From contig JAFXTN010000013.1 in NCBI GenBank assembly GCA_017535785.1, positions 1-34,077 of the forward strand: 34,077 bases of DNA, given 5' to 3'. A program made the translations under genes and the position numbers. Below are positions 1 through 6,758 of the stretch, piece after piece. Position 1 is the first letter of the stretch; the number at the start of each line of letters is the position of its first letter. Source of the stretch: Butyrivibrio sp. GTDB lineage: Bacteria; Bacillota; Clostridia; Lachnospirales; Lachnospiraceae. A model generated the notes under the pieces. The model searched no databases and was not told the origin of the DNA. It was given only the letters and a program-made list of their open reading frames with translations.

Positions 1-296
1 GCCATTATATAGGCTTTGCCCAAAGTGGCAGTGCTTTTTTGAGCTAAGATACTGCTACTATTTTAAAATGATGAATAGTGGCAGTTGATTTTTAGCTACG
101 GATTCTGCCTCTATCAAGAAAGTGAAGATAGTAGCAGTATAATTGACTTTAAATAGACTGCTACTATTAGATAAAACAGGATAGTGGCAGAAGAACAGTC
201 TCCATTTAAACTGCCACTTGCAGGAAACATGCAAAAGTAGCAGAGAAGAACCTCAAAGTTGAACTGCTACTATGGCAAGAATAAGCATAGTGGCAG
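1..296. repeat. Phased array of alternating inverted 8-bp motifs, 53-bp period
   Basis: The motif AGTRGCAG starts at 24, 77, 130, 183, 236 and 289. Its reverse complement CTGCYACT starts at 52, 105 (variant CTGCCTCT), 158, 211 and 264. Start-to-start distances alternate exactly 28 and 25, so the period is 53 bp over five units. The first six bases of the window (GCCATT) match where the preceding CTGCCACT would fall, so the array probably extends left. No arm is found at the next expected place (317), so it ends at 296. Each CTGCYACT can pair with the following AGTRGCAG around a 17-nt A-rich loop, often extended inward by AT...AT. It can instead pair with the preceding arm around a 20-nt spacer. 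It is not a CRISPR, since neither the loop nor the spacer flanks a long invariant repeat. No ORF covers it. Function unknown. Confidence 0.85.
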
Positions 297-365
297 GACA
301 AAAGCCAACAGCAAGTTAATCAGAAGTTATTCGCATAAATTCAAGTTTATTGAGGTGGTAAGAAC

Positions 366-911
366 ATGAAAGATGAAAGAGTTTGGGGCGTGATTCGAAC
401 AGGAGATGCCTGCAGATACTATACTTTCTTCAAAGAAATATTCGAAACGATGGGTGATTTCCAGAACGAGTATAATTGGCTGATTACAGATATTGAAGGG
501 TACCCGGCAAATGATACCCGGTATGAATCATTTTATGAAGAGCATTCTTATTTGTGGCTTTCAGGAAAAGAGCTTTCAGACAACGTGTACAAACATGATT
601 ATCAATGGAATTGGGCGGTGTTATCAGGTTTTGAAAAAAGCGTAGAACTGGACGAAATTCTTAAAGAACCTTTACCATATGCAGATGGCTATACTGGCTT
701 TTGGAAGCCGGATCTTTCCATACAGCATCCTTTAGCAAAAGTAGAAATGGTAGCATGGGATAGCGGTGCCACTTTGTTATTTGCAAAAGAATACTCGTTG
801 TATTCTGGATTTATGGATAATATATCCGGTGTTGTGGATTTGAGTGAATACAATTCGGATGGCTATGATGAAAAAAGGTATTATCGATGGCTGGAAAAAA
901 ATAACCATTAA
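366..911 (+). CDS. Putative immunity-type protein, small cytosolic hypothetical
   Basis: A 181-residue soluble protein with no signal peptide or membrane segment. It is rich in Trp, Tyr, Asp and Glu, with stretches such as YNWLITDIEGYP and YQWNWAVLSGF that look like the core of an alpha/beta fold. An AGGTGG ribosome binding site lies 7 bases before the ATG. It is the first of several small, AT-rich, co-directional genes of unrelated sequence, an arrangement typical of immunity-gene banks linked to polymorphic or contact-dependent toxins. I do not recognise a named family with certainty; the immunity role rests on context and composition. It starts 70 bp after the repeat array. Confidence 0.5.
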   Translation: MKDERVWGVIRTGDACRYYTFFKEIFETMGDFQNEYNWLITDIEGYPANDTRYESFYEEHSYLWLSGKELSDNVYKHDYQWNWAVLSGFEKSVELDEILKEPLPYADGYTGFWKPDLSIQHPLAKVEMVAWDSGATLLFAKEYSLYSGFMDNISGVVDLSEYNSDGYDEKRYYRWLEKNNH

Positions 912-964
912 AGAAATCAGGTGTTTAGGCCATCTCTTTAAATTTCAATTTATAGGGGATTAAC

Positions 965-1186
965 ATGAAGCTAAAGTATAATATTTATGAGCATCTCGGG
1001 AATATTTCAGAATCAAATAATGGTTGGACTAAAGAATTAAATTATATAAGTTGGAATGAAAGAGAGCCTGTTTATGATATTCGAACATGGTCAGCGGACC
1101 ATACTGAATATGGAAAAGGGGTTACTATTACTTCAGGTGAGATGAAGAAACTTCAGGAATTGATAAAGGATAAAGTTGTATTTTGA
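965..1186 (+). CDS. PC4/YdbC-like single-stranded DNA-binding protein
   Basis: A 73-residue protein matching the pattern of the bacterial PC4/YdbC family: an N-terminal strand, then WTKELNYISWN, then YDIRTWSADHTEYGKGVTIT and a C-terminal helix. Family members are small dimeric single-stranded nucleic-acid-binding proteins, so a role in binding melted DNA or RNA is expected from the family. The length is normal for the domain. The ATG follows a purine-rich AGGGGAT. It sits 53 bp after the first immunity-like gene and 42 bp before the next, so it probably shares a transcript. Its presence inside an immunity-like cluster is unexplained. Confidence 0.75.
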   Translation: MKLKYNIYEHLGNISESNNGWTKELNYISWNEREPVYDIRTWSADHTEYGKGVTITSGEMKKLQELIKDKVVF

Positions 1187-1228
1187 TAATTTCACATTAG
1201 TTGAATCGATTATAAGGACGTAGCAGGT

Positions 1229-1615
1229 ATGAATGATATTTATAAGCAAAAGATGGAGAGGCTAAAAGAACAGGCACGAATAAAAGCTCAAAGACTTAGA
1301 TGGATGGAAAATGAATTGCTTCAAGAATGCTTATCAGCTCTAAATACCTACGTAATTGTTGATGATGAGAATTTGATGAATAAGGTTTTTGATATAGCTT
1401 CAAATAAAAAAGATGTAGAGATGCACTCACATAAGGATGAAGTTTTATTAGATGATGAGCAAAAATACTATATTGTTTGGGACGAATTGTCACTTCCACT
1501 TGTTTTATGTTTAGGAGAACGTATAAATAATTGCTGGGATGACGTTATGGCTGTATCATTTGATACTTATTTTGTAAACGAATCTATGACTGAAGCAATC
1601 GGAGTAAGAAATTAA
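1229..1615 (+). CDS. Putative immunity protein (contact-dependent inhibition type)
   Basis: A 128-residue soluble protein. The N-terminal 30 residues are a basic, helical stretch. The C-terminal half carries LPLVLCLGERINNC followed by DDVMAVSFDTYFVN, a pattern I associate with small CdiI-like immunity proteins found beside nuclease toxins. No toxin gene is present in the window, so a cognate partner cannot be named. A weak AAGGA ribosome binding site precedes the ATG. The next gene begins within 25 bp. The immunity assignment is tentative; a plain hypothetical protein is the fallback. Confidence 0.5.
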   Translation: MNDIYKQKMERLKEQARIKAQRLRWMENELLQECLSALNTYVIVDDENLMNKVFDIASNKKDVEMHSHKDEVLLDDEQKYYIVWDELSLPLVLCLGERINNCWDDVMAVSFDTYFVNESMTEAIGVRN

Positions 1616-1638
1616 AAACAAGTTTGTAGGTGACAAGT

Positions 1639-2130
1639 ATGGAAGACAGTTGGAGAGAGACTCTTAAGAAAAGACCTGTCAGAACGTGGAGCAGAGTTGA
1701 AATTGAAGAAATTATAAAAGAAAGGCACATTGATAGAACTAGATTTGGAGAGTATTCAAAGTCTGCGTATCAAACGGTGATTAATAGATTCTATTATGCG
1801 TTTACTGATCATGATTCCAATTCTACAGTAAGAGTTCAAGGCACATGGAATAAGATAAGAAATAGTTTGAGTAAAGTAGAATTTGTATCTGAGGATTTAG
1901 GATGGAATGAAATGCTGGCTTCAATGAAAGCAAGTGTATTAACATACTGTGATACAAAATGCTTTTTGCTTTTAGATGATGGCTGGCTATACGAGGGATA
2001 TATAGATGAAATCATTGAGGTATTGAGAGAAATTGATGGTTTCATAGATGCTTTTTATATTTTTACAAACCATTATGACGTGCTGTTTTCTTATTCGGGG
2101 GATTCACGTGGATACGTGCTTTATAGGTAG
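1639..2130 (+). CDS. Putative immunity-like hypothetical protein
   Basis: A 163-residue protein starting at ATG 1639; the GTG at 1630 overlaps the ribosome binding site region TAGGTGAC, so the ATG is preferred. The N-terminal half is polar and helical. The C-terminal half (CFLLLDDGWLYEGYIDEII, then DAFYIFTNHYDVLFSY and GYVLYR at the end) resembles the alternating strand pattern of small cytosolic immunity or SUKH-like proteins, but no family is certain. It lies 23 bp downstream of the previous gene, with matching AT-rich composition. Same transcript is likely. Confidence 0.45.
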   Translation: MEDSWRETLKKRPVRTWSRVEIEEIIKERHIDRTRFGEYSKSAYQTVINRFYYAFTDHDSNSTVRVQGTWNKIRNSLSKVEFVSEDLGWNEMLASMKASVLTYCDTKCFLLLDDGWLYEGYIDEIIEVLREIDGFIDAFYIFTNHYDVLFSYSGDSRGYVLYR

Positions 2131-2180
2131 ATATATCAAAAAATTTCAATTTTGAAAAGGCAAAGATCTATGGTATTAGA

Positions 2181-2345
2181 ATGCTTTATAAAGGCTTCAT
2201 CAGATGTTCAGGCTGTAGATACATTGAGGAGCTGGCTGACGGATATCGAACAAATACAATATTCTGAAATAGTAGCAGAGGCATAATAGATATTACTTCT
2301 GGTGAAGTCAGAGAACTGGACAGAAAGTTAACTGAGTTTTATTAA
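2181..2345 (+). pseudogene. Broken small gene with one in-frame stop
   Basis: Reading from ATG 2181, a 54-codon frame is interrupted only by TGA at 2265-2267 and then continues to TAA 2343-2345. The conceptual product begins MLYKGFIRCSGCRYIEELAD and, after the stop, ends in an ITSGEVRELDRKL stretch. That end loosely resembles the C-terminus of the PC4/YdbC-like gene at 965-1186 (ITSGEMKKLQELI). No good ribosome binding site precedes it. It looks like the decayed remnant of another small gene of this cluster. The reading is by eye and the family is unassigned. Confidence 0.45.
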
Positions 2346-2376
2346 ATACAAATCGGGATATGTAGGGGAATGACAA

Positions 2377-3318
2377 ATGATTGAACTTGAAAAAGAACAC
2401 TTGGAAGAATTGAATCATTGGCGAAAAGTTGCATTGGAAAAGACACACGAGGAAAATCGTGAGTATCACAGGATTTTAATATTTGGCTGGCATGTGGGTC
2501 ATTATCCGGAAAAAGAAGTGTTGTTGGATAAATTGAAAGCTGCGACTAAGGAAAAAGATTATGCGCTGATGCAGCAAATCTTTTTTACATATCATAAAAG
2601 GGAGTTATCATGGAATTTTTCAAGTGGTTATGATCACTGTTATTTGGTGTACAGAGTAATTCCATATCTATGCTGCGCAGATTATGATGAGATATACAGG
2701 GCTTTCCCTAAGGAACTTAGATTGTCTGATAATGGGCATTCTATGCTGGTTAATGCGACAGCTCTTTTGCAATGTATTATGTATAAGGGTAAGTATGACG
2801 AACAAAAGGTTATTGCTAAAGCTGAGAAGTATGTGGCATCTAAACAACCAATATGGTATAGAGCCTATGTGGCTTGCTTTTTATCAATTCTAAAGGAAGA
2901 TGCCGAAATGCTTTCGGAAAAGCTGCAGGTCTTATGTGATTACCACTCTCGCCAGGATATATTAGGATTTATGAAGCTTCATTGTCAGTATGCCTATGGC
3001 ATTCTTGTATTTGCAAAGCATAATTTGTCAGAGGAGTGTTTTAAAAAGATTAAATTACCGAAGCATAAGACTTTTGATCCCGGATATATGGAGTGGGTAT
3101 TTGCAGGACAGTTTGTGAGAAAAAGTATCTATGATTACAAAGCTCCGTTTGAAGAATTAAATCTCGTGTATAAGATGCCGCTCCCAACGACTGTTCTGCA
3201 TCAACCGTACTTAAATGACGATCGTGTACAAGTCAGTCCGCAGGCAAAGAAGGCTTATCATATGGATGGAAAAACGATGGATGCACAGGTTTTGGATTAT
3301 GTTATTGCGAGAATCTGA
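2377..3318 (+). CDS. Imm49-like alpha-helical immunity protein
   Basis: A 313-residue, all-helical soluble protein. Features that recall the Imm49 family are the overall length, a central run of helices with paired aromatic residues (KQPIWYRAYVACFLSILKED, roughly residues 150-170) and a C-terminal extended segment. Imm49-like proteins are immunity factors encoded beside polymorphic toxins. An AGGGG ribosome binding site lies about 8 bases before the ATG. It is the last gene of the AT-rich cluster and is followed by a strong intrinsic terminator. Family assignment is from memory of the general pattern and is moderate. Confidence 0.5.
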   Translation: MIELEKEHLEELNHWRKVALEKTHEENREYHRILIFGWHVGHYPEKEVLLDKLKAATKEKDYALMQQIFFTYHKRELSWNFSSGYDHCYLVYRVIPYLCCADYDEIYRAFPKELRLSDNGHSMLVNATALLQCIMYKGKYDEQKVIAKAEKYVASKQPIWYRAYVACFLSILKEDAEMLSEKLQVLCDYHSRQDILGFMKLHCQYAYGILVFAKHNLSEECFKKIKLPKHKTFDPGYMEWVFAGQFVRKSIYDYKAPFEELNLVYKMPLPTTVLHQPYLNDDRVQVSPQAKKAYHMDGKTMDAQVLDYVIARI

Positions 3319-3370
3319 TACTAAACTTTTTAAAGAAAATTGCCGATATAAAAGATAGCAATGGAAATGC

Positions 3371-3415
3371 GTGTCTTTTCAAGGGATTGACAATCCTTGA
3401 AAGGGCACTTTTTTT
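3371..3415 (+). terminator. Intrinsic terminator closing the immunity-like cluster
   Basis: A long stem runs from GTGTCTTTTCAAGG at 3371 to CCTTGAAAGGGCAC ending at 3408, with one bulged G, a three-base loop and two G-T pairs, followed by seven T residues at 3409-3415. It ends transcription after the Imm49-like gene. It also argues against starting the next gene at 3397, inside the stem. Confidence 0.85.
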
Positions 3416-3444
3416 ATGGAAATTTCTTTTATATGGAGGCGAGT

Positions 3445-4239
3445 ATGGGAATAGCAGCGATAGCAAATGATCATTGGGAACAATCTTATAATTCTGCAGT
3501 AGGAAAAGAGAGTGTCCCCGGCGTAGACAAGACAGAGAGCTTTGGGCAGACAATGCAGGCTGAAACCGAAAAGAAATGTCCGTATAGCTTTTTGGCGAAG
3601 GATGGCGTCATACAGTATAACGGGGTTACTTTTGTCTGCGATTATAATCAGAATGCCATAACCTTGGGGAATATGTATGAGAAGAACAAGGTCCTTAGGA
3701 TCTCGCTTCCAAGCGGCGGAAGCCTTCATGTAAACATTGATAATATTGATGCTCTGGCGAGGGCTGCGGACATGTTCACGCCGGCGGATCTAAATGCGAT
3801 AATGCGCGCGATCCATGAATATAACCACTGCACAAGAAAGCGCCTTGAGATTGAAGAGGAAAAGTCCGAATCGCCTGAGGAGCTGGCTGAGGAATCGGAG
3901 ACGCCCGACGCAGAACAAGAAGCTCATCTTTCTGTAAATAGTGTGGATCCGGAGAAAAATTCTTTGATCCAAAGTATCAGTGAGCGCAGACAGGAGCTCT
4001 TTTACAAACTTCTCAATAATGATACACAGGTCAAGATCCGGATCGGCAGAGAGGAGATGACCATAAAGGAGTGGGACAAGCTCATGGACAGAGTGGACAA
4101 AGAGCTTGAAAACATCCACGAAGCTCTTCTTGAAAAAGAGGATAAGCAGGCGGAAAAAGAAAAGGAAGAAAAGATCAGAAAGCTGTTTGAGGAAAGAAAA
4201 ACTGCAGAAGAAAGGGTTAATGTATATTTGGATGCTTAA
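3445..4239 (+). CDS. Conserved hypothetical protein with C-terminal coiled coil
   Basis: A 264-residue cytosolic protein. ATG 3445 is chosen because GGAGGC at 3434-3439 sits 5 bases before it and because an upstream ATG at 3397 lies inside the terminator. Residues 1-50 are low complexity. A compact domain follows (YNGVTFVCDYNQNAITLG, then ISLPSGGSLHVNIDNID and TPADLNAIMRAIHEYN, about residues 55-130). An acidic linker comes next, and the last 90 residues are a Lys/Glu-rich helix likely to form a coiled coil. I believe similar proteins are widespread in Lachnospiraceae without assigned function. It is flanked by terminators on both sides, so it is monocistronic. Confidence 0.65.
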   Translation: MGIAAIANDHWEQSYNSAVGKESVPGVDKTESFGQTMQAETEKKCPYSFLAKDGVIQYNGVTFVCDYNQNAITLGNMYEKNKVLRISLPSGGSLHVNIDNIDALARAADMFTPADLNAIMRAIHEYNHCTRKRLEIEEEKSESPEELAEESETPDAEQEAHLSVNSVDPEKNSLIQSISERRQELFYKLLNNDTQVKIRIGREEMTIKEWDKLMDRVDKELENIHEALLEKEDKQAEKEKEEKIRKLFEERKTAEERVNVYLDA

Positions 4240-4257
4240 CTTGGAATCTTTTATGCA

Positions 4258-4304
4258 GATAGCCATTTTCGCAAGGTGAATTGTGCGAAAGTGGCTATCT
4301 TTGT
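4258..4304 (+). terminator. Intrinsic terminator with a third complementary arm downstream
   Basis: GATAGCCATTTTCGCA (4258-4273) pairs with TGCGAAAGTGGCTATC (4284-4299) around a 10-base loop, followed by a short T-rich run. A third arm ATAGCCAC at 4313-4320 can pair with GTGGCTAT at 4291-4298 instead. The bases between contain TATAAT (4307-4312), a plausible -10 for the next gene. Confidence 0.75.
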
Positions 4305-4341
4305 TATATAATATAGCCACAGACATAAGAGAGGACTCGGT

Positions 4342-4722
4342 ATGAACATTCAAGATTTTTGGCAAGCTATAATTACACAGAATGAGGAAAAACTCAAAAC
4401 GTTTTTTACCGAGGACGCAGTCATTCGTTGGCTTTGTACGAATGAGCGGTTTACGGCGTCTGAGTACATTACGGCAAATTGTAAATATCCGGGGAACTGG
4501 ATCGGTGAGATTGAGAGAGTAGAGGAAAACGGCTCAAAAACGGTTATCGCAGGTGCGGTTCAATCAACGGACGGATCTATAAAATGTCATGTTGTGAGCT
4601 TTATCAAATTAAAAGATGATAAAGTCTGCGAGATGGATGAATACTGGGCGGACGACGGAGAAGCGCCACAGTGGCGAAAAGAGCTTGGGCTGGGAAGACC
4701 GATAAAAGGGGAGAATATATGA
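4342..4722 (+). CDS. SnoaL-like / NTF2-fold protein
   Basis: A 126-residue protein with the SnoaL-like pattern: an N-terminal helix (IQDFWQAIITQNEEKLKTFF), then TEDAVIRWL, then beta strands ending in KDDKVCEMDEYWADDG, where family members carry an acidic/aromatic strand end. Proteins of this fold are small-molecule isomerases or binding proteins, so the substrate cannot be deduced. A GAGAGGA ribosome binding site precedes the ATG. Its stop codon overlaps the start of the next gene (ATGA), so the two are translationally coupled, probably for a joint detoxification or housecleaning role. Confidence 0.7.
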   Translation: MNIQDFWQAIITQNEEKLKTFFTEDAVIRWLCTNERFTASEYITANCKYPGNWIGEIERVEENGSKTVIAGAVQSTDGSIKCHVVSFIKLKDDKVCEMDEYWADDGEAPQWRKELGLGRPIKGENI

Positions 4723-5327
4723 AACACATTATCACGGTTCAACATACACAGTCTGTTCACCACACAAATGGTATGGTGGGTTCTTGGACGGATTGGGATC
4801 TGACCGAGCTTGGGAAGGCACAGGCAGAGTGCATCGGAAAGAAACTGAGTGATGAACTTATCGGTAAAGATGTTGTGGTATATTCTTCGGACCTTAAGCG
4901 TGCGCAGCAGACAGCGGAAGCAATCACAAAGTACTTGGGAGTTGATCCGATCCTGAAAAAAGAACTTAGAGAAAGAAATCTCGGAAAGTGTTGCGGAAAG
5001 TCTGTTGAGTGGTTAAAAGAAAACATTGAGTGTCCGGAAAAAACAGTCGATGACAGACTGTTTTCAGATGGGGAAAGCCGAAGGGATGCATGGAACCGTC
5101 TAAGACCTTTTTACGAAGAAGTGATGGCTTGCAATGAAGAGAACGTTATAATCGTTTCTCATGGTGATCTTCTTAGCATTTGGAATGCCATGTATTTGGG
5201 ACTTGCCGTTGAATCTTTTTATGAAGTGGATATCCAAGGCGCTACCGGTGGCGTATCCCACATGATAATTGACGATGCAGGAAAGCATCTGGTTAAAAGT
5301 ATCAATGACATGTCGTATATGTTGTAA
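4719..5327 (+). CDS. Histidine phosphatase family protein (divergent catalytic motif)
   Basis: A 202-residue protein of the histidine phosphatase (phosphoglycerate mutase-like) superfamily. The start at ATG 4719 overlaps the upstream stop and is preferred over a longer frame inside the previous gene. The phospho-accepting His9 is present, but the usual RHG motif reads QHT (VQHTQSVHH). DLTELGKAQA (about 27-36), VVYSSDLKRAQQTAEAI (about 50-66) and the second catalytic VSHGD (about 147) are intact. Members remove phosphate from small metabolites or phosphoproteins. The QHT form may mark a subfamily with altered phosphate binding. Substrate unknown. Confidence 0.8.
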   Translation: MKHIITVQHTQSVHHTNGMVGSWTDWDLTELGKAQAECIGKKLSDELIGKDVVVYSSDLKRAQQTAEAITKYLGVDPILKKELRERNLGKCCGKSVEWLKENIECPEKTVDDRLFSDGESRRDAWNRLRPFYEEVMACNEENVIIVSHGDLLSIWNAMYLGLAVESFYEVDIQGATGGVSHMIIDDAGKHLVKSINDMSYML

Positions 5328-5467
5328 GATAGGGACAGGATATTGTATTGATGTGGAGATTTTACAGATGATGGATGGAGAGGATTTCGTATCCAAGGAA
5401 TCCTTGATTTTTCATTGATCGGAACCATATAAAGTGATATAAGATCCGGGGTGTGCGTAATAACGTT

Positions 5468-5509
5468 AAATCCTTAAGAAAACAGGTCAAAATCTTAAGG
5501 ATTTTTTTC
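5468..5509 (+). terminator. Intrinsic terminator
   Basis: AAATCCTTAAGA (5468-5479) is perfectly complementary to TCTTAAGGATTT (5493-5504), with a 13-base loop and a continuous T tract to about 5509. It ends the SnoaL/phosphatase operon. The rest of the 5328-5650 gap is AT-rich, holds no ORF that I can support, and presumably contains the promoter of the next gene. Confidence 0.85.
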
Positions 5510-5650
5510 TTTATTCCTGTTACCTTCTATGCTAGAATCATGTTTGTGCTCGCATCTGAGCAAATAATTCTAAGTTACATTCTATTTTTTCACGGCTTTC
5601 GCCATCAGATTCCTAAGAAGTAACTAAAAGTAATGAAAGAAGGTTATAAC

Positions 5651-6640
5651 ATGAATATTGACAATCAGAAGTACAAGGACACTGTGTTCAGAAAGCTGTT
5701 CCATGATAAACGGCGGCTTCTTGAATTATATAACGGTGTTAATCACAGTAATTATGACAATCCGGATGATCTGGAGATCACTACTCTTGAAGGCAATACT
5801 TTTCTTAATATGAAAAATGATCTGTCATTTATCTTTGATTATGAGCTAAGCCTCTATGAACATCAATCCAGCCCTTGTCCCAACATTCCGTTAAGAGATC
5901 TTGAATATGTGGCAAGTATCTACAAAAGGCTCGTTCCTACTGAAGAAACATATAAGTCTCATGCGATAAGCATTCCTACTCCGAGATTCATCACATTTTA
6001 CAACGGAACGATCAAGCTTGAGGATGAAAAAATCTATAAGTTGTCGGATCTGTTTGCAAAAAGAACGGACAATCCAGAGTTAGATCTTATTGTTAAAGTC
6101 ATAAATATCAACGAAGGCCATAATAAAGAGCTTATGGAGGACTGCAAAACCCTTAAAGAGTATTCCATTTTTGTATCAAAAGTGCGAAAATGTATAAAAG
6201 AAGCTAAAGAACGAAACAAAGAAATGAACGATATTATCGACATGAATGACATTACTCAGAAAGAAGTCGTTAGCTCGGCAATATCAAGAGCAATCGACGA
6301 GTGTATTTCTGAGGACATTCTTAAAGATTTCTTGCTTGAGAACAAAGAGGAGGTCATTGAGATGGGTGTTTTAGGATATAGTGCTGAGAGGCATCTACAG
6401 GTTATACAGGAAGAGAGTTACGAGGATGGCGTTAAAGCCGGCTATGATAAAGGCTATGGTAATGGCTATGACAATGGCTATGACAATGGCTATGATAAGT
6501 GTGAGAAAGACATCACAGAGCTTTATGATTGGTTATTCAAGCATGATAGAATCTCTGATGTTCAAAAAGCCAACGAAGACAGCGAATACAGAAAAAAGCT
6601 ATATAAAGAGTTTTCATTAGCAAATAAAAAGAAAGATTGA
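5651..6640 (+). CDS. Rpn family recombination-promoting nuclease (PD-(D/E)XK), RpnL-like
   Basis: A 329-residue Rpn/YhgA-type protein. ATG 5651 is chosen because AGAAGG lies about 7 bases upstream; the ATG at 5633 has none. The N-terminal nuclease domain opens with DTVFRKLFHDKRRLLELYN. Its active-site segment is NDLSFIFDYELSLYEHQS, with Asp57, Glu70 and Gln72 in the D...E-x-Q arrangement of the family, followed by IPLRDLEYVASIYKRLV and PTPRFITFYNGT. Family members are metal-dependent DNases linked to RecA-independent recombination and phage defence. The C-terminal region carries five tandem four-residue GY-rich repeats and, upstream of them, an internal start (separate entry). Terminators flank the gene on both sides. 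Confidence 0.85.
   Translation: MNIDNQKYKDTVFRKLFHDKRRLLELYNGVNHSNYDNPDDLEITTLEGNTFLNMKNDLSFIFDYELSLYEHQSSPCPNIPLRDLEYVASIYKRLVPTEETYKSHAISIPTPRFITFYNGTIKLEDEKIYKLSDLFAKRTDNPELDLIVKVININEGHNKELMEDCKTLKEYSIFVSKVRKCIKEAKERNKEMNDIIDMNDITQKEVVSSAISRAIDECISEDILKDFLLENKEEVIEMGVLGYSAERHLQVIQEESYEDGVKAGYDKGYGNGYDNGYDNGYDKCEKDITELYDWLFKHDRISDVQKANEDSEYRKKLYKEFSLANKKKD
6362..6640 (+). CDS. Predicted internal C-terminal product of the Rpn gene (RpnS-like antitoxin)
   Basis: In the same frame as the Rpn nuclease, ATG 6362 is preceded by AGGAGG at 6348-6353 with an ideal 8-base spacing, better than the ribosome binding site of the full-length gene. It would give a 92-residue protein (MGVLGYSAERHLQ...) comprising a helix, the GY-rich tandem repeat and a charged C-terminal helix. 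In characterised Rpn systems a separately translated C-terminal fragment dimerises through a helix with variable four-residue repeats and blocks the nuclease. The layout here matches closely. Expression is inferred from the site alone. Confidence 0.65.
   Translation: MGVLGYSAERHLQVIQEESYEDGVKAGYDKGYGNGYDNGYDNGYDKCEKDITELYDWLFKHDRISDVQKANEDSEYRKKLYKEFSLANKKKD
6440..6499 (+). repeat. Five tandem 12-bp repeats inside the Rpn gene
   Basis: Units start at 6440, 6452, 6464, 6476 and 6488, each of the form GGCTATGRYAAN, encoding GYD/G-K/N tetrapeptides. Units three and four are identical, so the copy number can change by slippage without shifting frame. The repeat lies in the C-terminal region shared by the long and internal products. 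Confidence 0.9.
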
Positions 6641-6646
6641 TTGTAT

Positions 6647-6694
6647 AAAAAAGAGACATTTTGAAGAGATAATCCTAGAAAAGTCTCTTTTTTT
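6647..6694 (+). terminator. Intrinsic terminator after Rpn
   Basis: AAAAAAGAGAC (6647-6657) pairs with GTCTCTTTTTTT (6683-6694) around a 25-base loop, with the T tract forming part of the 3' arm. The A-rich 5' arm could make it work on both strands. Confidence 0.7.
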
Positions 6695-6758
6695 CTATGT
6701 TTGGATACTGTATCATCAAATAATAGTAGAGAAATCTAAGTTTGGAGTAAAGTCAAAC

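Noticed and set aside
1-296. CRISPR array
   Set aside because: The conserved parts are only 8-10 bp and alternate in orientation; no long direct repeat or cas gene is seen.
1-296. Integron attC cassette array
   Set aside because: The motif does not match attC core sites (GTTRRRY/RYYYAAC), and the 53-bp units hold no genes.
3397-3444. Upstream start for the gene at 3445
   Set aside because: That start lies inside a terminator stem and has no ribosome binding site; ATG 3445 has GGAGGC upstream.
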